Shown: piece by piece, positions 35,525 to 51,612 of the stretch
Position numbering within the stretch: the stretch's first letter is position 1
Layout: the number at the start of each line of letters is the position of its first letter
DNA from: Chamaecrista fasciculata
Lineage: Eukaryota; Streptophyta; Magnoliopsida; Fabales; Fabaceae
NCBI GenBank assembly: GCA_003254925.1
Contig: QANZ01038630.1
Location: forward strand, 207,966-271,965
Reading direction: 5' to 3'
DNA length: 64,000 bases
Program-made: the position numbers and the translations under genes
The notes under the pieces: model-generated
Told to the model about the DNA's origin: nothing
What the model saw: the letters and a program-made list of their open reading frames with translations, nothing else
Database searches by the model: none

Positions 35525-36350
35525 GGGTAAATTACAGAAAAGGGCCCTGTGGTTTGGCCCTGTTTCAGATAGGGTACATGTGGTTTGAAAAGTTTCAAAT
35601 TGGGGCCTGAGGTTAACTCCGTTTGCAAAAAGGGTCCCGAGGCATATTTTCATCCAAAATTTAACAGAAATTTTAGTTAAAATACTATTTTAAGACCCTA
35701 ACTATTAATTTTTTTGCGTTTGAATCCCTATTTCTTACAATTTCATCCTAAGGACTAGAAAGTTATTAAAAAAAGTTTATGATCTTTATCATCTTACAAT
35801 TTCATCCTAAATCCTAAACCCCTAAAAAAAACTCTCTTGCGATTTATAGGCAGATAAGTCTTGCGGAGGTGAAGTTGCAGGTTGAGTGTCAGCCATGTGA
35901 GGGTTGGAGGATTGGGTTTGCTGCAAGGTGAAGAGGAAAGCAGCGAAGCACATGGTTTCTTTTGGAGTAAACTTCCAAATAATTCATCTTCATCTTCATC
36001 TTCACGATGAAATTAGGATTTAGGGACTAAATTGCAAGAGAGTTTTTTTTTAGGGGTTTAGGATTTAGGATGAAATTGTAAGATGATAAAGATCACAAAC
36101 TTTTTTTAATAACTTTCTAGTCCTTAGGATGAAATTGTAAGAAATAGGGATTCAAACGCAAAAAAATTAATAGTTGGGGTCTTAAAATAGTATTTTAACT
36201 AAAATTTCTATTAAATTTTGGATGGAAATATACCTCGGGACCCTTTTTGCAAACGGAGTTAACCTCAGGCCCCAATTTGAAACTTTTCAAACCACATGTA
36301 CCCTATCTGAAGTAGGGCCAAACCACAGGACCCTAATTTGTAATTTACCC
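35525..36350. mobile_element. GGGTAAATTAC foldback, 9 bp target duplication
   Basis: Ends GGGTAAATTAC and GTAATTTACCC, with long mirrored arms ('ctgtggtttggccctg', 'aaaccacatgtaccct'). Perfect 9 bp duplication taaaaaata (35516-35524 and 36351-36359). The central 100 bp or so is not inverted and includes 'ggttgagtgtcagccatgtg'. Mutator-like, non-autonomous. Confidence 0.88.
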
Positions 36351-36618
36351 TAAAAAATAAAGAACTAAAGTTTAAGAACTGACTCTCTCTAACATTACCG
36401 AAAGATATATTGCACGAAATGCTAGATGACCTACTATAAATTATATTTAATTAAAAAAAATAATACATATTTGAATAGTCAAAATATTTGACGATATTCA
36501 TAAAACCTATCAAGAATTGATAGAAATTATAAGTAACAGCTGCATGTAAAAATGTTGTAAACTATAAAATTTAACCAATACCAATAGGAGAGAGAGAGAG
36601 GAAGGATTATTTGAGCTT

Positions 36619-40421
<3,803 letters not shown>

Positions 40422-42004
40422 GGTACCTCTTGCAAATCAGAACACTCCATAACTGTTCCAAAAATAAAGGAGTTATATTAGATGTTCTATTTAGTTCATT
40501 CCTTACAAAGTCATCATAACTGGACAAAGGGTAAGTAAACCTTTTAACCATTTCCAATTTCTGCTGATGAATCCCAAATATATCTGAAAGTAGCACAGAA
40601 AAATATACCTGGTTTCAAAATTGAAATAAAAAGTCATCACATGTTGTTAGTGGAAAGTACTCAACATGAAAGACAGAAAAGAACAAGTTCCATGCTTTAA
40701 ACCAGATAATATTGGCTTTAATTTGTATACCGCTTTCTTTTTCTTTTGATACATATGAAATCATATATATGATGTTTGGTGGAGTCTTTATCACATGTGC
40801 ATATACAAAAATAAAAAATATATAACACAAAACACCAGAAAACTGCCTAGAACTTGTTAAGGAACAGAAAAACTGGAAGTTCAGAGATAAGCTGATACCA
40901 AGGTATTTAAAATATCAGTTTCCAAAATCTATCAAGGAACACATCAACTCAATATAATTACAAAATCACTATACATGTATTCCTGAGACTAAATTCAACT
41001 CATCAGTTATGTTCCCATTTATGACTCTTAAAATACAACCAAACTTACAACACAGATAGAATACATATTTTACTAGGATGGTATTAAGATGATTAAAGTA
41101 AACATAAACACTCAGATTATATTTAAAGACCAAACAAAATCCATAAGACAAATTCATATTCATTAAGTCGCAGATACCAAACCATTCCTTTGTTCACTAA
41201 CTGTCAAGTCAAGTCTTCAATAAGCTAGAAACACTGTTACATCACATCAAAATTCATCAAAAAAGAAAAAAAAAAAAAAAACTACGACCAATCTCAGAAA
41301 GCACACTAAAAACCTTCAAGTGTACAACAGTCAATCTGAACATCTTAACCAATCACCAAAACAGGATTATGAATGGCAAGTACACATAATCAGTAGTTCC
41401 ACGCCAGATTTAAAAGCATGATTACAGCACATAATACTAAACAAAGACTATTAATTACCTCTGCGTCGCAACACTTTGTAGTGTAACCTAGAGACAATTG
41501 AGTCCCAAATCAGGCCAAATCTTGCGTCGAGCGTTGAATCTAGCTTTCCCGCCAACGAATTCGACCGTTTTCCACTGGAAATTCAAGAAATTTGAGGATG
41601 AGAAAGAAAATCTTGGTCGTCTTCAAGAAGATTGAAGTTGTGAGTGTGACACTGTACAGAGGAAATTCGAGTTAGGTGAGACTCAAAAATGAGAAGGGTC
41701 TTATAGCATAATTTTCAATTTTGTGCAATTTGGAAAGTTTGTTGAAAAAAAGAAGAAAATTATTATTAAGCTACAAAATATATTTTACAGGTCAGAGACA
41801 AAGTATGATAAAATTAAGTATTAAGTTTGTATTTGTAAAGATAATGAGTTTACGAATATTAATTGCTTTCTATTTTTATATAGAGTAAGATGATAATTAT
41901 GAAAAATGTGATTTTAGTCAATTTAATTCTTATATTAATATTAGTTGTTAAGTATAATGTCAATAAAATTTAAATTATGTTATGTTCATTATTAATTATA
42001 ATTA
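40422..42004. other. CBL 5' UTR, UTR intron and promoter
   Basis: On the minus strand a plausible UTR exon (about 41461 to 41690) ends CAGAG|gtaatt at 41461. Beyond it the sequence is AT-rich with no gene. Short open frames between 40396 and 41163 lie in this leader and intron and show no domain. Confidence 0.5.
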
Positions 42005-42560
42005 AAATTTAACTTTCAATATTTGGTCATAAAACTAAAGCATTTGTGCGAGTGAGCCCATGAAAATTGAATGTGAGCGCATGTGGTGCATGCTTGGAGC
42101 TTGGAGTTCCCTTGTGGATGCTTCCAAGTTCCAATTCGAAAGGTTTAATAGAATATGAGTTATGATAGACATTTGTATCGTTTGATTAACACTTATGTTA
42201 AGTGTTTTAACCTTCAACGTTTGGTCATAAAAACAAAGTATTTATGTAAGTGAGACTATAAAAAGAGTGTGAAAACATGTGGTGCATGCTTGGGGTTCCT
42301 TGTGAATGTTTCCAAGTCCCACATTAGAGGGTTTAGTAACGTGAGTTATATAATAGACATTTGTGTCATCTAGTTAACACATGCGTAAGATGTTTTAACT
42401 TTTTGGTGTTTGGTAAAACAAACAAAAAAAAATTTTGTGCAAGTGATGGGTACTTTCAAGCCCCATATCAAATGATTTAGTAGTGTACATGATTTATAAT
42501 AGACATTTGTGTCATTTGGTTAATATCTATGATAAGTGTTTTAAATTTTGGTGTTTAATA
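42005..42560 (+). repeat. Three diverged tandem copies of about 190 bp
   Basis: Each unit runs from 'tttggtcataaaac-aaag' through 'gtgcatgcttgg', 'cttccaagt-cc' and 'atgagttat-atagacattt' to 'taagtgttttaa'. Copies start near 42020, 42210 and 42410. The third is shortened. No gene inside. Confidence 0.75.
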
Positions 42561-43357
42561 AAAAAAAATGAAACCGAGGTAATTGATGATTGTGTAAAAT
42601 ATAAAAAAAAAATGAGATTGAACCCTCTATATTTTAATTTTTTTTTATAAATTTAGAAAAAGAAAGAGAAAATATAAAACATATATTTATTTATTATTTC
42701 ATGAGACTTATACTTTCTTTCTCTCTCTAAATTACAAAAATATATACACGATTCACGATGGATATAAAGAAGATCAAATATAAAAAACATTGTAATGCAA
42801 GAAAAAATGAGAAAAGAAATTTGAACGATTAGAATTTATATTAAGGATATTATAGTTTAAGCCCTTAAAACTCAAGAATGATGGTTGGTTATGGAATTTA
42901 ATAAGAAAAGAATTTTGAAGAAAAAAAAAACAGCTGTAAAATATTCTATCATGTTTGGTGCATATTAGCTGAAGCCCAAAACTCATCCTGTCATCCATAC
43001 GATAGTGAACAAATTGACAATATATAAAATATTGTTAATTTGATACAAGATAAGGGGGAAAATCATAATCATTAGTTTTTATGCAGAGTTCAATATCAAA
43101 AGGGATATATCATGGACCCATTTTGCAGATTTTCATTTATGCCATCCTTTAGTTCTTATTGACTAGTGTAGCATAGATGTGTGACTTACGTTATCATCAG
43201 GTCTAATTCAGAAGGTATTAAATTTTCAAGAGTCAAATTGTTTTTAGTTCTAGCCACCTACCTCTTCTCTGGCTCTCTTTATTCTGTGTGAAATTTTCTT
43301 GGTCTGTCGTTGTTTTAGCGACAGTGACCCTTCTTTATTTATCTAGAGTTAAATACT
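42561..43357. other. Intergenic, no gene seen
   Basis: AT-rich sequence with no coding signal that I can support. Confidence 0.45.
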
Positions 43358-43816
43358 GTGAGGGTTCTTCTCTCTCTCTTTATGAGAGTGTTATTTTATT
43401 TTAAGGGTTTTGTGGCGGTAACGTTTTGGATCAGAGATCCCACGACGTGGATAAGGTTTGGCTTTCTCTGTGACGGCGACTATATTTCACGACGACTTCC
43501 TAGTTTGATTCTGGTTTTTGGGTGTTCGATGGAGTTTTGTTTGGGGCCAGGTATGTCCACGACGTTGTCTCTTGTTTGCTTCCATGGCGGCTTCCAAAGT
43601 AGTGTTTTATCAAATAATTATTGTTGCTTTGAGTCTGTTGGTTGTAGCTATAGTTGGATCTCTAGATCTGTTAATTTAGCAACTGATTGTCTTGCCAATT
43701 TGTCTTACACGAGGATGGATCTCTTGGATGGGTTGCAAACCCCCCCACCTTCGTTAGTTGATATTTTGTCTAGTGATGCTGCTTATTTTGCTTTGTTTTC
43801 GTTTGTACTGTGCTTG
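43358..43816 (+). pseudogene. LINE fragment, RNase H end
   Basis: An open frame of about 150 codons ends with WISRSVNLATDCLANLSYTR, then a GLQTPPPSLVDILSSD tail. This is like the C-terminal RNase H region of plant LINEs (D-LAN motif, then a PPPSL-DIL segment). The upstream half lacks a recognisable reverse transcriptase or endonuclease, so the frame probably joins two distant parts of an element by deletion. The last codons run into the hAT-like terminus at 43817. Confidence 0.55.
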
Positions 43817-44000
43817 ATAGCACTGTCAAAACGGGCTTAGGCCCGCGGGCCGGCCCGGCCCGCCCGCTAAATGGGCGGGCTTGGGCTTAAAAAATTTGAC
43901 CCGTTTAAAAACGGGCCTAAACGGTCCGGCCCGTTTAGCCCGTGGACTAAACGGTCCGGCCCGTTTAGGCCCGTTTACATTTTTTTAAAAAAATTTNNNN
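43817..44000. mobile_element. hAT-type terminus next to an assembly gap
   Basis: Starts TAGCACTGTCAAAACGGGC, the same terminus as 20763-21034, followed by 'ggcccggcccgcccgctaaa' blocks. The right end is lost near four N at 43997-44000 in an A-run. Confidence 0.65.
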
Positions 44001-44479
44001 AAAAAAAAAAAAAAAGGAGTGCCAATATATAAATCCATATCAATATTTCATGGTAAATCAAAACCAAAAGAAAATCTCCAAAATCTAACAAGTTTGCATT
44101 ATAAATTAATCAATTTCAAACATACCAATAATATATAATAAATCAGCATACTTATCTTTATAAAATCATCAAATATACTACTTCAAATAATATATATGAT
44201 TAATAAATAGTTTTGATTAATGGACTTTATGTCAATCACATAATTAATATTTTTTTTCTTTTAATAGCAATATATGTCTTTTTACATATAAAAACAAATT
44301 ACTTAATAAAATGGACATGATTCGGTGGATCATAACAAATTACTTTCATGGAATGGCAATAGAAACTCTATCTTTGTTAAAGATCTTCTTGAGGATGACA
44401 ATCATTCCTGAGACTATACAAAACTTGAAGATATCTATCATGGCATGAGGCAAAACAAATCAAATCCATTCAACTCCCT

Positions 44480-45170
44480 CTCTCAAATGAGCCTGACAAA
44501 CTAATTTGGATTAAAGACTATGAAGGCACTTACATTGTCCCACTAATCTGGCCCTGGATTGGAATCTGCTCTAGAAAATCAAGCTTCCCAATAGAATTAT
44601 CCTCTTCATCTACAAGCTTTTACACAAGACTATTCCTTGTAGAGATTCCTTAAAAATGCTATTTGGCAGGCTAGAAATTCTCTTGTTTGGAAAGGTAAAC
44701 CTGTCTCTCCCATATAGACTCTATTCACCATTAAAAGCAGACTCCTTTCCTTTGATGCTGCTTTTAAGGATGTGTTTTCCTCAACAACCTCCCATTCTTC
44801 TTGGTCACCTAAAATCAACTACATTCCCTCTGGGTTCTGTTGCATCTTAAATTGGAACAAGTGAAAGTTATCAAATTTATGCTTTGCCAGAATTTTCTTC
44901 AATGACAACATCATCTCTTGTGCTGTGTTCATAAAAAAAAAAAAAAAAATCATCTCTTGGGCTAGCATGAAATTCCCTAAAGAGATCAAGAAAGTGAAGA
45001 ATCGTTTTAGTTCTCAACTTCATCTTGCTCTCCCTACGACTACTCTTGTTCCTAAGCTCATGCTCAATTCCTCATCTCCCATAGTAGGAATGATCTGCAG
45101 AGGCATTTGCTCTCTTGGGCTCATCTAGATATGGTTTTATGCATTTGTTATGTTAACTTATTTCCTTCAG
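44480..45170 (+). pseudogene. Decayed LINE reverse transcriptase C-terminal region
   Basis: Across shifting frames it reads KIKLPNRIILFIYKLLHKTI and PCRDSL, the zf-RVT pattern of plant LINEs (LPxxIxLFxWxLLHxxxPxRDxL), then NAIWQARNSLVWKGKPVSPI. Several stops and frameshifts are present. It is separate from the fragment at 43358-43816. Confidence 0.6.
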
Positions 45171-45264
45171 TCCCTTGTGGCTTCTTTAATTTTCACACTA
45201 GCTCTAACTCTTTCTTTTCTACTTATTCTACTCTGTTGCCTACCAAAACAAAATAAAAAATCAA

Positions 45265-46241
45265 TCACATGATGGTGCATAGACAATTATTATTAGTGTA
45301 TAGCCACGGGTCTTCATAGTCCACGTGTGTGTAGGGAGGCCAAGGAAGATAGTAAATAATTGCTTTCTCTTTTTTGTTCTCTTCTTTGTCTCTGACTCTT
45401 AGTCTTTGTCTTCTATCACTAGGATCAGCCATCAAAGCAAGAAAACACCAAATGTATAAGTCAGAAATATATAAAGGAAGCAATACTATACGAAAGAAGA
45501 TCTCTTACAGTGCAATACAGATGTAGTGCTAAGAGAGAAAGAAACAGTTACAGAGAAAGTTTTAATGAGACTTACATCTCTAACAATTTCTCTCTCTAAT
45601 TGTTTCTTTATCTCTCAGCACTTCTGCAAGGGATCCACTCCCATACTATACTCGGCTTTTTTCCTAACAGAATCTTGATTAAAAAAAAAAAGGTAAGGCA
45701 TTCAAATGTCCATAATAAAAAGGTATTCCTGATTATTAAGGGCAAACAGTAGCTAAGATAGCTAAAGACAACACCCAAGAGAGTCACAGTCAATATAGCA
45801 GATACGTCACAGAGTAGGCAAAATGAGTAAGGAAAGGAAATAGAGGGAATACAGTCCAATTTGGATCCTCAGTGGGACTCACATCTCTGACACTTTCTTC
45901 TTCGCACTACACTGTAGTGGCACTATAAAGGATCTAAATTCAAATACAGTAAGGGGAAGAGAGAAATCACAATACATTACATTCCACACCCAAACCCCAA
46001 ATGCTACTTCTTGGTATTTCTATTCCACCACATGGGCCGTTTTTTCTTCAGGCTGCTTAATGTCCTTGGTGCATATTCCCAATTGCCTATTAGCTCCTTC
46101 ATTGCAACTTGTTCCACAGTCAAGATGGAAGTTTGACCGTACAACTTTCTGAGATCCTTAGCTAAACACTTTGAATCCACATCATTTCCTATCACTACCA
46201 GTATATCTCTCTCTTCTTCTAGTGCCACTGAACTCACACCT
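45265..46241 (-). pseudogene. HMA-domain (HIPP-like) protein relic
   Basis: Two exon-like pieces on the minus strand. 46004-46241 starts after an AG acceptor and reads GVSSVALEEERDILVVIGND, then a helix and LTVEQV: the second half of a heavy-metal-associated fold. 45265 to about 45430 reads NKKEKAIIYYLPWPPYTHVD and ends CTIM, an isoprenylation-like Caax end as in HIPP proteins. The first exon with the beta-alpha start and metal-site region was not found within 2 kb upstream. The first piece has no clear donor and otherwise runs into a KKRPMWW tail and a stop. It could be a partial but expressed gene. I favour a broken one. Confidence 0.55.
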
Positions 46242-46594
46242 GTATTCATCACCATCATATAATATAATCACTTTATTGACAATGAAATTCATCTACTATA
46301 CCTCTGTTTTAGAATGATTACAATTGATTAACCCTAGTCAACTATACTAATTATGTACAATCATTAACACACCTGAACTAACCTAATCGCCGGTTCTCTT
46401 ATGATTGACTCTCATATAAATTGTTCCCTAGTTCTTAGCTAAGGTACGCTCTCATTCTTACTCATTTGACTCCCATTTTCTCTCAAAGATCTACTTGACT
46501 TAGGCATTGAAGTGGCTAACGTTATTAAATTATGTATGTTTATTAAATTAATGTTATTTTCTGTTTTCTGATTAACATGTCAATAGGATAGCAC

Positions 46595-46940
46595 TATTAA
46601 AACCATGCACATAATTCAGTTGCATTTGGTGCAGAATGAGTCCTCCTTGTACATTTCAGTCGACTTGACTGACAAGTCTTCTGAAATTCTCTCTTTTGAT
46701 CCCAAGGGTGAAATTGCAAACAACCCCTTGATAGGTTAGATCTGGTAACATTATTCTCTTCTGCACGGTGGCCAAATCTTCTCACTGTTTACAAAAACAA
46801 GATATTTTAATATCAAGTCTTTAAAATTTATATTATCAGTTGGTTCTACCAGAAAAAAGATATATAAAACCAAACAATATATAAAACCATGCTAGATTTT
46901 TCCTTTTCAAAAGAGGGAAGATGTTTTTATGTGTCAACAA
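46595..46940 (-). pseudogene. Copied exon 3 and intron edge of the YELLOW LEAF 1-like gene
   Basis: On the minus strand the frame ENNVTRSNLSRGCLQFHP matches exon 3 of the gene at 48277-51589 (ENNVTRSNQPRSCLQFHP). It keeps the AG acceptor (aacag|tgag) and the neighbouring intron words 'ataaaaccatgctagattt' and 'gtgtcaacaaacatgg'. It then diverges (WDQKREFQKTCQSS) and ends at a stop without the following exons. A partial gene duplication. Confidence 0.75.
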
Positions 46941-48203
46941 ACATGGAGAATAATCGAATAATTTTGAAATAATTTTATTTATATAAAACCAAACTATATT
47001 ATCAAATTTCGAAAAAATTATTTCGATTATTCGAAAAGATTTATATTATCAATTGTGTATTTCGATTATTCAAAGATCAACTAGTGGACTCAATATAAAT
47101 TTATGTTTGCATCATTTATCAATTGTGTATTTCGAAATAATTTCGAATATAAAACCAAACTATATTATCAATTGTGTATTTTGAAATAATTTCGAATAAT
47201 TTTATTTATATAAAACCATGCTAGATTTATATTGAGTCCACTAGTTAATCTTTGAATAATTGAAATACACAATTTGATCCCTAAAAAATTTCAGTTATCA
47301 ACTATTTAGTCCCTAGTGACGAATTGATCTCTGAATTTGAACTAATTTTATACTTTTTTATCTCTGAATTTATACTAAATCAACACTATTTGATTTGAGG
47401 AAAAAAAAAAAACACTATTTGATCGCTGAATTTATAGTAAGTTAATAATATTTGGCCTCTAAATTAAAACTAATTCTATATTTTTGAATCTCTCAATTTG
47501 TACTAAATTTATACTATTTAGTCTCTGAATTTGATCAAATGATTAAATCGTTGTAATTGCAATAATTTTAATATTGAGTAAAATATTTTAATTATTCAAA
47601 GACTAATTAATTGACTCGATGTAAATTTAGAGACCAAATAATAAATTTTTTCATAAATAAATCTCGCAACCACGTACAAAAGTGATGCACATGGACACCG
47701 AGAGTCTGACATACAAGACATGACAAAGATAGACTGATACATCAAATTCTTAAAATTATAATATGACACGATATATATTTTTATATATAAAAAATTAAAT
47801 ATTAATAAATTTTGATGAAAACTTAAAAAATTACAACATCTATGCATTACATATATGACATATGTCTTTTCTATTATTATTAATCATGTCAAAGTCGTAA
47901 AAAAAAATTTATAATCTAAGATTTATGTATATATGTCGGATAGTGTCGTAAGAGTTTGTCTGACATGGGAGGAAGAAGCATTATGAGTGTGATTACTAAT
48001 CTCCACCCTAAATAAAAGAAGCCAATGATTTTGGGAGGAAGAAGATACTCATGTTTGACACCGATATTATTACCATGCCCAACAATTCCCATCCAAAGTT
48101 GTTTCAGTTTGAAGAGATGACAGTAGGTTGAAACAAAAACAAAATTCTGCTAGTATACATCAATGTTTCATGAAAATTGACTAAATGATTAATATAATCC
48201 TAT
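46941..48203. other. Shuffled repeat region
   Basis: Between 46940 and 47240 the words 'ttatcaattgtgtatttcg', 'ataaaaccaaactatatta' and 'ttcgaataattttatttata' recur in changing order. A decayed foldback arm ('gaccaaataataaatttttt') follows to about 47650. No gene seen. Confidence 0.5.
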
Positions 48204-48276
48204 ATGAGTGTTAAAGAATACAGCAAAAACAAGAGGCATGCATTTGTTGGGGAACCTTATGGTTGCCACCGGGTCT

Positions 48277-51200
48277 TCATCTTCGTCGGCTATCTCGGTA
48301 TGATCCTTCATTTTCCTTGTCCTTTAAGAAACCCAGAAACGCGAGAAACCCGAAAAAGAAGAAGCCCCCGGACCAGTTGCCTCCTCCTCCTCCACCACCA
48401 CCACCGCCATCACCATCGTCACGGGGCGGAAATCCAGTACCACCATCATCCAGTTGCGGTGACTTTTCCTTCCCTGAAAGTTCAGGTAACCATAAAGAAC
48501 GTGCTTTACAAGAAGTGAAATTTCTAACAGCAGTGAGTAAAATCCTAAATGCCCCCATATGTTCTTACAGATAAGCAGCTCAAAAGCATGATTAAGAGTG
48601 AGAATAGATTTATTCTAAATGCCTTCTCTTTTGCTTGCTTAGCATGAGAAGAAATCCAGGGAAAACTGTATGAGTCCAAGCTAAATAGCCAAGAGATACA
48701 TTTTTCACAATATAAATGGAGCATTTTAACAAATATAACACTCAATGGTATAACTAATTTTCCATTAAAGAAATAAACTTGATAAAAAATAAAATAAAAT
48801 AACTCTTGCCTACTGATGTGGAGTATGAATTTGATTTTCTTTTGGTATGTATGCCATCAAAGAGTGAAGGTTTGAATCAGAAAGCTATCAGAAAATTCAC
48901 CTAAATTTCTCACCCCTATACCAACTAGTGGCTTCATAAATTTGTATTTTGTTTCAATGACAACTTCTGAAAACTACTACTTTAAGGGGGAGCGACAAGT
49001 TTTTCATCAATTAAAGGATCTTAATTCAATCTTCTGACAGAAGGAACAGAGTATAATTGCAACAACTAGAGAGAATGCTCTTAGCCTCACGTGAAATGCT
49101 CACAAAATGCAGAGCATTACAAGTTATAAATGCTGATAACGAGCAATTACCTGGGATGTGAGTGATTGTAGGAGCCTCGCGAGTAACTGTTTGAGTTTGT
49201 TCTGCGGAACATCTAGCATTCTGCAAAAATTGGAGAAAACTGATTTAAGATATCCAAGATCTCAGTATTTTCTTCTAGATATACAACCTGTGCACTTGCA
49301 TGTATGTTCAAATAAGTGGTCTTAATGTAATATGCAAAACAGGACCAACTATTAGATCTCTCAAAAGTCAAAATAGATCTGCCAGTCTCCAATAAGTATC
49401 ACATAACAATGGGAAAAATGGTACAATTAAAAACATAGACCGCAGCAGAGAGTGATCATCAGGAGGGTACTTGTTAATCTTAGAGTTTTACACTGAATTT
49501 ACCATATGCACCAGTCAACATATCTTGAAACATAAGTAAAAAATGAAGTAATTATATACGCTAGACATTGATATCAAGGAGCAATGTGCTAAGTATCATC
49601 GAAGTCCCCAAAATTCCAAGGACCTTTCATATCATGTGACAAATTCATAATCTAGGACAAGGGATATCTTGAATATGATGCTAGTATCTGTATATAGCTT
49701 AGCATCATGATGCTTGTGCTACAATCAAGATACGATGGAAAGATATTTGTGTAACCAGCCCTTGAGTGTCATAACTCATAAAACGGCCATAGAAAGTTTT
49801 GTCATTCTAGCAACAGCACTACCAGTTACAGGTCCCTTTTCTAAATTTCCGAATATTTAATCAAGATATTAAGATAACATATGAAAAAAATAATTATGAA
49901 TTTCTAATCAAGGGTTTAAGCACGGGTTGAGAAACCTATAAGTAGCAGTAATTTTATATAAAAAGAGCAAATAATGTCATAAATTGCAGCCCGGCTTTAT
50001 CATGAAACCGGAACCTGAATCCTAAATCTGAGTGTTATGAAGAAAGGCCATGAAATGAAAGCAATCAGCTGCCTCAGGTAGATAATTTCATTTGAAGATA
50101 CTAAATAACTAATTTACCTGTGACATATACTACAACTTTAAGGCTATCAGGATAGCATAAGAGATAATACGTTACAACAATCAAAGCCTTATCCCACTAG
50201 GTGGTGTCGGCTAATAACAGAAAACACATTAAGCACAAAAAAAGAAAAAATGTATTAGAGCATACCAAAGCTGAAGCACATATTACAGTTGCAGTTCGCA
50301 CAGAACGAGTCCTCGTATTTAATGGTGAATATGTACATTTCAGTTGGCCTGACTGAACAGTCTTCCGTAGAGGGTGAAATTGCAAGCAACTCCTTGGTTG
50401 GTTAGATCTAGTAACATTATTCTCATCTGCATGGTGGACACCCCTTCTCACTGTTCACAAAAGCATGATATTTTCATATCAAGAAACAGCTTAAAATTTG
50501 ATTTCTATTATCAACTGCTTCTCCCAGACAAAGATAAAACCAAACTGCACATAAAACCATGCTAGATTTTTCCTTTTCTAAAGGAAGAAGATATTTTTAA
50601 GTGTCAACAAACATGGCACAACCTAAGGCTTGACCTCAAGTTGTACACACAAGTTGGTGGTGCAATTAACACTTAGATGCATGCATTGAATGATTTCTGA
50701 TAGCAGATGTATTATATGCACAAGATTCAAAACTTGGAAATATTGATCCATGGGTTCAGAAGAAATCACTAAAATGTGAATCTGGTTCGTGGTCAAACAA
50801 GTAAAACTTTAACAACAAAGAAAGGTTACTCATGTGGGCTTCCAGTCATATTACCATACCTCCTGAGCACTTTCTCCTTATAAAGCATACAAATCTTGTT
50901 AAGCCTCAAGCCACTATGAATAAAATTCCATTTAAAGAGATTACAATAGCAGGGAAACACAGATATATTTCCTCTCAACTTTTTGAGAACGGTCAATTTT
51001 TGGCAGTTATTTCAAAGAGATTACAATCAACAAAAAGATTTCTCCTTCATTGTTATGAATTAGCAAACTTAAAGCAACCCCTCCATGTTGAATCTATTCT
51101 AGGAACCTGATAGAACCCTCTATATATTCACCTCCAAAATGAAGATAAAACTCACTCTTAGAGAGCGTAAGCTGATACAAGTAGTACTAAATGCAGAAAA

Positions 51201-51589
51201 ACTCCCTCACACACCCTAGGTTACTTGGCTTTCGAGAGGCCAAGTTCTCTCCCAAACCTTTCCCTAATATTTTCCTTACCTTCTCTTGCCCACAACTCTA
51301 TAAATAACCACAAAACCTACAATGTTTACAGTGGGCCTAAGCCCAGTAACAGTAGGCCCATCAGAACCCATAGAAAAAAAAGAACCCAACCAAACTAATG
51401 TATGATAATATTCATTTCCAACATAAAGATACTTAAATATAGCACTGATTTGGAGACTATACAGAACTCAGATTTCTCATATGCTTTTAACGTAACTCAT
51501 TCCAAAATTGAGTTCATAGATGATAGATGAGTGTTACCTAGTGGTAATTTGGGCAAAGATGCAACTGCAGTAATAGTCAGCATAGACAT
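48277..51589 (-). CDS. YL1: YELLOW LEAF 1-like chloroplast membrane protein
   Basis: A small plastid protein. In rice, YL1 is needed for chlorophyll accumulation and interacts with the ATP synthase beta subunit, as I recall. Coding exons 51538-51589, 50266-50450, 49151-49220 and 48277-48473 join in frame to 167 aa. The N-terminus MSMLTITAVASLPKLPL and the basic, Ser/Thr-rich region after it look like a chloroplast transit peptide. The mature part has FPPRDDGDGG, a run of about ten Gly, then NWSGGFFFFGFLAFLGFLKD, one membrane segment, and a basic YRDSRRR tail. A 5' UTR exon with donor GAG|gtgagt ends at 53023, and exon 2 begins at 51612. The intron before exon 2 is 1.4 kb. The family assignment comes from the C-terminal pattern, and the name is less sure than the gene. 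Confidence 0.8.
51108..51363 (-). mobile_element. Short solo LTR-like element, copy 3 (YL1 intron)
   Basis: Starts TGATAGAACCCTC and ends TAGGCCCATCA, with a perfect 5 bp duplication, gaacc (51103-51107 and 51364-51368). It shares 'ggctttcgagaggccaagtt' with the other two copies in diverged form. 256 bp, no coding region. Confidence 0.75.
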
Positions 51590-51612
51590 CAAGACAAAGA
51601 TAGAGAATACAC

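Noticed and set aside
43358..43840. New 160 aa protein gene
   Set aside because: Its C-terminal part is LINE RNase H-like and its last codons come from a hAT terminus.
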